Shown: piece by piece, positions 4,903 through 8,258 of the stretch
Position numbering within the stretch: the stretch's first letter is position 1
How the letters are laid out: each line of letters begins with the position of its first letter
DNA from: Oscillospiraceae bacterium
GTDB lineage: Bacteria; Bacillota; Clostridia; Oscillospirales; Oscillospiraceae
DNA: 8,258 bases
Assembly: GCA_031264545.1 (NCBI GenBank)
Contig: JAISDV010000117.1
Location: 1 to 8,258 of the forward strand
Direction: 5' to 3'
Notes under the pieces: generated by a model
What the model was told of the DNA's origin: nothing
The model's input: the letters and a program-made list of their open reading frames with translations, nothing else
The model's database searches: none
Translations under genes and position numbers: made by a program

Positions 4903-7545
4903 ATGGAGAAGTTTGGACTCAATGATCTGAGAGAGAAATTCCTTTCATTTTTTGAAAGCAAGGGGCATCTGCGTCTGCCCAGCTTCTCGCTGATCCCGCA
5001 GAACGACGCCTCTTTGCTGCTGATCAATTCCGGTATGGCCCCGATGAAGCCGTGGTTCACGGGTGAGCAGGCGCCGCCGAGCCGCCGTGTCTGCACCTGC
5101 CAGAAATGTATCCGCACGGGCGATATCGACAACATCGGGCACACCTCGCGCCACGGCACCTATTTCGAGATGCTCGGAAACTTTTCCTTTGGAGACTATT
5201 TCAAGCGCGAGGCCATTTCCTGGAGCTGGGAATTCCTGACCTCGCCGGACTGGCTCGGCATGGACCCGGACAGGCTCTATCCCTCGGTTTATCTCGAGGA
5301 CGACGAGGCCTTCGCGATCTGGCGGGAGCTGATCGGCATCCCTGAGGCGCGCATTGCCAAGCTCGGCAAGGCGGATAACTTCTGGGAGCATGGCTCCGGC
5401 CCCTGCGGCCCCTGCTCCGAGATTTATTTCGACCGCGGGGAGAAATACGGCTGCGGAAGGTCCGACTGCAGGGTCGGCTGCGACTGCGACCGCTTTATCG
5501 AGATCTGGAACAACGTGTTTACCCAGTTCAATAACGACGGCGCGGGACACTATACCGACCTCGCGCAGAAGAATATCGACACCGGCATGGGACTCGAGCG
5601 GCTTGCCGTCGTATGCCAGGGCGTCGATTCCCTGTTCGACGTCGATGCCGTGATGCGCATTACGAACAAGGTCGGCGAAATGACCGGCGCGCGCTATGGC
5701 CGGTCCGAAAGCGTCGACGTCTCGCTGCGCGTCATCACCGACCATATCCGTTCGGCGACCATGATGATCTGCGACGGCGTGCTCCCCTCAAACGAGGGCA
5801 GGGGCTACGTCCTGCGCAGGCTTCTGCGCCGCGCGGCACGGCACGGCAAGCTGCTCGGCGTGAACGACCCGTTCCTCTTCGCGGTCTGCGCAACGGTCAT
5901 TGCCGAGAGCAGGGCGGCCTATCCCGAGCTCGTTCAGAAGCAGGCTTATATTACCCGCATCATCCGGATCGAGGAGGAAAGCTTCGCCAGAACCATAGAC
6001 GCGGGCATGAAGCTCGCCTGCGATATGCTCGAGGCGCAAAAGCGCCGGGGAGAGACGCTGTTTGACGGCGCGAGCGCCTTCAAGCTCTATGACACCTACG
6101 GCTTTCCCGTCGACCTCACGGCCGAGATCGCGGGCGAGCAGGGGCTTCTGGTCGACCGCGCGGTCTTCGACGCGTGTATGCAGGCGCAGCGCGTCCGCGC
6201 GCGAGAGGCCAGGGCCGCTATGGGCGACCTTGCCTGGGCGGGCGTTGACCTCGGGCTTGACAGCACGCCCACAAAATTCATCGGCTACGACTGCGGCGCG
6301 CAGGCGGGAAGGGTGCTCGCCATCGTCGTCGGTGAGGAGCTCTCGTCGAAGGCCGTCGGGGGAGATGAGGCGATTTTCGTTCTGGACAGGACGCCCTTCT
6401 ACGCCGAAATGGGCGGACAGACAGCCGACCGCGGCACGATCACGGCCGCTGGCGGCGAATTCACCGTCACCGACGTCCAGAAGAACAAGTCCGGGAAATA
6501 TATGCACCATGGCGTGATGAAGGCCGGCTTTATCTCCGTTGAGGACACGGTCACGGCGGCGATAGACCCGGACCGCCGCCAGGCCGTTATGCGCGCCCAC
6601 TCGGCGACGCATTTGCTCCACAAAGCGCTGCGGACGGTTCTCGGCGAGCATGTCGAGCAGGCCGGCTCCCTCGTGGAGCCGGACAGGCTGCGTTTTGACT
6701 TCACGCACTTCTCGGCGGTGACCCCGGAGGAGTTGACCGAGATCGAGCGCCGGGTCAACCGCGCGATACTGGCGGGTTACCCGGTCGATATTCGGGAAAT
6801 GCCGATGAACGAGGCGCGGGCGCTCGGTGCGATGGCGCTGTTTTCCGAAAAATACGGCGACCTTGTGCGCGTCGTCAATATGGGCGGCTATTCCGTCGAG
6901 CTGTGCGGCGGCACGCACCTGGACAACACGGCAAAGATCGGCCCCTTCCGCATTGAGAGCGAGTTTTCCGTCGCGGCCGGCGTCCGCCGCATCACGGCCA
7001 TTGCCGGCGAGCTGGTGATGGAGGAGATGCGCCGCGGGTCGGAGCTTCTCCGCCGTCTTTCCGCCGCGCTCAAGACAAACACGGGCGACGTTGAGGAAAA
7101 ATTCCTCCAATTGGTCCAGGATTTCAAAAACGCCAGAAAGCTTATTGAGAGGCTTCAGGCGCAGCAGCTCAGGAGCGAGGCGGACAGGGTCATGTTCGGC
7201 GCGAAAACGATCAAAGGCCTGAAAATCATAACCGGCGTGATTCCGGGCGTTTCCCCGGATGCGCTCCGCCAGATGGGCGACATGCTGCGCGACAGGGATG
7301 AAAGCCTGGTTGCCGTGCTGGCCTCGGCCGGCGGTGAGAAGATCAGCCTTGTTTCCGTCTGCGGCGACGGCGCGATTGCGCGCGGCATCCGCGCGGGCGA
7401 TCTGATCAGGCACGTCACGGCCATTACGGGCGGCAGCGGCGGCGGCAAGCCCCAGCGCGCGATGGGCGGCGCCAAGGATGAGCTGCTGCTCGACGACGCG
7501 CTCGCGGCGGTAGATAACTATGTCGATGAGAAGGCGCAGTCCTGA
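4903..7545 (+). CDS. alaS: Alanyl-tRNA synthetase
   Basis: An 880-residue cytosolic class II synthetase that charges tRNA-Ala, close to the E. coli length (876). The N-terminal catalytic domain begins with REKFLSFFESKGH and has CQKCIRTGDIDNIG, RHGTYFEMLGNFSFGDYFK (motif 2 region) and motif 3 TGMGLER at residues 227-233. The HIRSATMMICDGVLPSNEGRGYVLRRLLRRA segment is the tRNA recognition region. The editing domain has HSATH (H566, H570) and CGGTH (C668, H672), the four metal ligands that remove Ser or Gly from tRNA-Ala, so proofreading appears intact. The C-terminal DHHA1 domain shows GGSGGGKP at 843-850. A Cys-rich insert (C184, C189, C193, C195) precedes FIEIWNNVFTQFN. The ATG at 4903 has GGAGGAG about 10-12 nt upstream. 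No T-box precedes it within the 91-bp gap, in contrast to alaA in this window. Confidence 0.98.
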   Translation: MEKFGLNDLREKFLSFFESKGHLRLPSFSLIPQNDASLLLINSGMAPMKPWFTGEQAPPSRRVCTCQKCIRTGDIDNIGHTSRHGTYFEMLGNFSFGDYFKREAISWSWEFLTSPDWLGMDPDRLYPSVYLEDDEAFAIWRELIGIPEARIAKLGKADNFWEHGSGPCGPCSEIYFDRGEKYGCGRSDCRVGCDCDRFIEIWNNVFTQFNNDGAGHYTDLAQKNIDTGMGLERLAVVCQGVDSLFDVDAVMRITNKVGEMTGARYGRSESVDVSLRVITDHIRSATMMICDGVLPSNEGRGYVLRRLLRRAARHGKLLGVNDPFLFAVCATVIAESRAAYPELVQKQAYITRIIRIEEESFARTIDAGMKLACDMLEAQKRRGETLFDGASAFKLYDTYGFPVDLTAEIAGEQGLLVDRAVFDACMQAQRVRAREARAAMGDLAWAGVDLGLDSTPTKFIGYDCGAQAGRVLAIVVGEELSSKAVGGDEAIFVLDRTPFYAEMGGQTADRGTITAAGGEFTVTDVQKNKSGKYMHHGVMKAGFISVEDTVTAAIDPDRRQAVMRAHSATHLLHKALRTVLGEHVEQAGSLVEPDRLRFDFTHFSAVTPEELTEIERRVNRAILAGYPVDIREMPMNEARALGAMALFSEKYGDLVRVVNMGGYSVELCGGTHLDNTAKIGPFRIESEFSVAAGVRRITAIAGELVMEEMRRGSELLRRLSAALKTNTGDVEEKFLQLVQDFKNARKLIERLQAQQLRSEADRVMFGAKTIKGLKIITGVIPGVSPDALRQMGDMLRDRDESLVAVLASAGGEKISLVSVCGDGAIARGIRAGDLIRHVTAITGGSGGGKPQRAMGGAKDELLLDDALAAVDNYVDEKAQS

Positions 7546-7556
7546 GACCTGAGCAG

Positions 7557-7586
7557 CCTGTTCGAAACAGGATTAGCATGATTTTT
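7557..7586 (+). terminator. Weak terminator candidate after alaS
   Basis: CCTGTT (7557-7562) pairs with AACAGG (7566-7571) around CGA, and TTTTT follows at 7582-7586 after a 10-nt gap. The stem is short and the T-run distant, so read-through into the HIT gene is likely. Confidence 0.3.
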
Positions 7587-7709
7587 CACGCTAAATACGC
7601 TAAATTTAAGCGCGAAGCGGGCTTATTTCACAAAACTGCGCTTCATGTGCAAAAAGCTCCTGCTCTTTTAAATGGTCTGTTTGTGTCTTGCGCGCAGCGA
7701 AAGGAATGA
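7578..7709 (+). CDS. Candidate 43-codon leader ORF upstream of the HIT gene
   Basis: An open frame from ATG 7578, with AGGA 5 nt upstream, to TGA 7707-7709. The stop overlaps the AAAGGAATGA ribosome binding region of the HIT gene. The peptide would be 43 residues, basic, with no recognised family, ending FVSCAQRKE. The last ten codons align without gaps to the end of the argG leader frame (TTT GTG ... CAG CGA AAG GAA; 23 of 30 nt identical). Shared sequence could equally be a non-coding leader element, so coding status is uncertain. Confidence 0.2.
   Translation: MIFHAKYAKFKREAGLFHKTALHVQKAPALLNGLFVSCAQRKE
7588..7605 (+). repeat. Tandem 9-mer ACGCTAAAT x2
   Basis: Two exact abutting copies of ACGCTAAAT in the spacer after alaS. 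It has no known meaning. The spacer also contains mutually exclusive pairings, AAGCGC (7608-7613) with GCGCTT (7638-7643) or GAAGCG (7614-7619) with CGCTTC (7639-7644). Confidence 0.6.
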
Positions 7710-7720
7710 TCTTTGTTATG
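7694..7720 (+). repeat. Start-proximal cassette copy 3 (HIT gene)
   Basis: GCAGCGAAAGGAA, then TGATCTTTGTT, then the HIT ATG. It differs from the alaA copy at one position out of 27 although that gene lies over 7 kb away on the opposite strand. AAAGGA is 12 nt from the ATG; the in-frame ATG at 7706 abuts AAAGGA and is too close to be the start. Confidence 0.7.
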
Positions 7721-8059
7721 TCAGACTGCATTTTCTGCAAAATTATTGCCGGGGAGCTCGCCTCGGACAAGCTCTATGAGGATGAGGGCGCGGTCGCCTT
7801 CCGTGATATCCATCCACAGGCGCCGGTGCACTTTCTCGTTGTTCCCAAGCGGCACATCGCGTCCGTCGCGGAGATCACGCCTGAAAATTCCGGCGCCGCA
7901 GCCCATTGCTTTGAAGTGATCGCAAAACTGGCCGTTCAGGAAAAGCTGAGCGGCGGCTTCCGCGTTATCAGCAACTGCGGCGAAAACGCGGGGCAGACCG
8001 TTCCGCATATCCATTTCCACGTGCTCGCCGGCAAAACGCTCGGAGCCGCGATGGTATAG
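7718..8059 (+). CDS. hinT: HIT (histidine triad) family nucleotide hydrolase, HinT-like
   Basis: A 113-residue cytosolic protein of the HIT superfamily, which as dimers hydrolyse AMP from nucleoside phosphoramidates and aminoacyl-adenylates. The catalytic triad motif is HIHFHVLAG with H97, H99 and H101 after GQTVP. The N-terminus has the CIFC pair (C4, C7) with KIIAGE, typical of HinT-type members, and FRDIHPQAPVHFLVVPKRHI at 28-47 forms the nucleotide pocket. The length is near HinT (about 119). The start at 7718 gives MSDCIFCKI, matching the family; the frame is open upstream to 7688 without similarity. It follows alaS by 172 bp. Placement beside a synthetase is compatible with clean-up of leaked aminoacyl-AMP, but that is inference. 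The exact subfamily symbol is tentative. Confidence 0.93.
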   Translation: MSDCIFCKIIAGELASDKLYEDEGAVAFRDIHPQAPVHFLVVPKRHIASVAEITPENSGAAAHCFEVIAKLAVQEKLSGGFRVISNCGENAGQTVPHIHFHVLAGKTLGAAMV

Positions 8060-8097
8060 CGGTTTATCGCGCCTTATATCGAAGGTGAAAGCCCGGC

Positions 8098-8120
8098 GGC
8101 GGGCGGAGAGGTCCGCCGCC
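8098..8120 (+). other. GC-rich hairpin between the HIT gene and the next ORF
   Basis: GGCGGA (8102-8107) pairs with TCCGCC (8112-8117) around GAGG, extended past a bulged G (8101) by GGC/GCC. No T-run follows, so it is not a usual terminator; it lies 26 nt before the next start codon and could simply be part of a leader or an mRNA-end structure. Confidence 0.4.
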
Positions 8121-8146
8121 CCGATCAACGGAAGGGAGGACCTGCC

Positions 8147-8258
8147 GTGCGAAAGCTTGCGGTCGCCGCGCTTTCTTTCTCAGCGGCTGTTTTCGCCTCG
8201 CACTATCTGGTCCCGCCCGCGCTTTTTCTGGTTTGTGCCGGAGCGGCCGTGCTGCTCT
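8147..8258 (+). CDS. N-terminus of a membrane protein, possibly ComEC/Rec2-like (truncated)
   Basis: The frame starts with GTG at 8147, 7 nt after a strong AAGGGAGG site, and stays open to the right edge (37 codons). It begins with RKLAVAALSFSAAVFASHYL and continues as hydrophobic sequence (LFLVCAGAAVLL), that is, two probable membrane helices separated by a short PP-containing turn. The start resembles the N-terminal helices of ComEC/Rec2 DNA-uptake channel proteins, where a short cytosolic RK is followed by paired helices, but 37 residues are too few to be sure; any polytopic membrane protein could look like this. It is on the same strand 87 bp after the HIT gene. Confidence 0.55.
   Translation, partial: MRKLAVAALSFSAAVFASHYLVPPALFLVCAGAAVLL

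Noticed and set aside
5788..7413. 541-codon minus-strand open frame opposite alaS
   Set aside because: It is long but antisense to the editing and C-terminal domains of alaS; the composition (R, A, H, D-rich) is typical of a mirror frame in high-GC DNA, and no domain is visible.
7556..7572. tRNA T-arm-like CCTG-TTCGAAA-CAGG after alaS
   Set aside because: The loop looks like a T-loop, but the stem is one pair short and no acceptor, D or anticodon arm can be built around it; no flanking integrase or duplicate att site is present.

Overview
The window reads as a chromosomal segment of a fairly GC-rich (roughly 60%) low-copy housekeeping region from a Gram-positive Clostridia-type bacterium, plausibly of the Oscillospiraceae/Ruminococcaceae kind. 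Reasons: a T-box riboswitch, strong GGAGG-type ribosome binding sites, an AlaRS with the Cys-rich insert I associate with clostridial enzymes, and a HIT protein and group III-type phosphofructokinase of clostridial flavour. The species cannot be named from this sequence alone.

Layout. Minus strand, left side: the first third of an AlaA-type alanine aminotransferase (cut by the left edge), preceded by a complete T-box leader with a consensus promoter, an apparent GCC (alanine) specifier, T-box antiterminator sequence and an intrinsic terminator; upstream of that lies a YbaK/EbsC-type aminoacyl-tRNA deacylase. A 411-bp AT-rich divergent region (1294-1704) separates it from the plus-strand genes and holds a 16-bp perfect palindrome, a tandem 9-mer, divergent promoter candidates and a structured argG leader. 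Plus strand: argG (argininosuccinate synthase), a 6-phosphofructokinase with its own promoter overlapping the argG stop, an HD-domain protein, alaS (alanyl-tRNA synthetase), a HIT-family nucleotide hydrolase, and the first codons of a membrane protein that may be ComEC-like (cut by the right edge).

Themes. Four of the genes touch alanine or aminoacyl-tRNA chemistry: alaA makes alanine under a T-box that appears to read tRNA-Ala, alaS charges tRNA-Ala, the YbaK-type enzyme belongs to a family that clears mischarged tRNAs, and HIT enzymes can hydrolyse aminoacyl-adenylates. argG and pfk look individually transcribed. argG has no argH beside it.

Most unusual observation: alaA, argG and the HIT gene, at three separated places and on both strands, share a start-proximal cassette (GCAGCGAAAGGAA with the ATG at exactly the same distance, 27 nt in all; the alaA and HIT copies match at 26 of 27 positions). 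The argG and HIT copies also form the end of small upstream open frames of 44 and 43 codons. The other genes use ordinary GGAG-type sites. Part of the similarity may come from extended pairing with the 16S rRNA tail. No mobile element, CRISPR array, rRNA or tRNA gene was seen.
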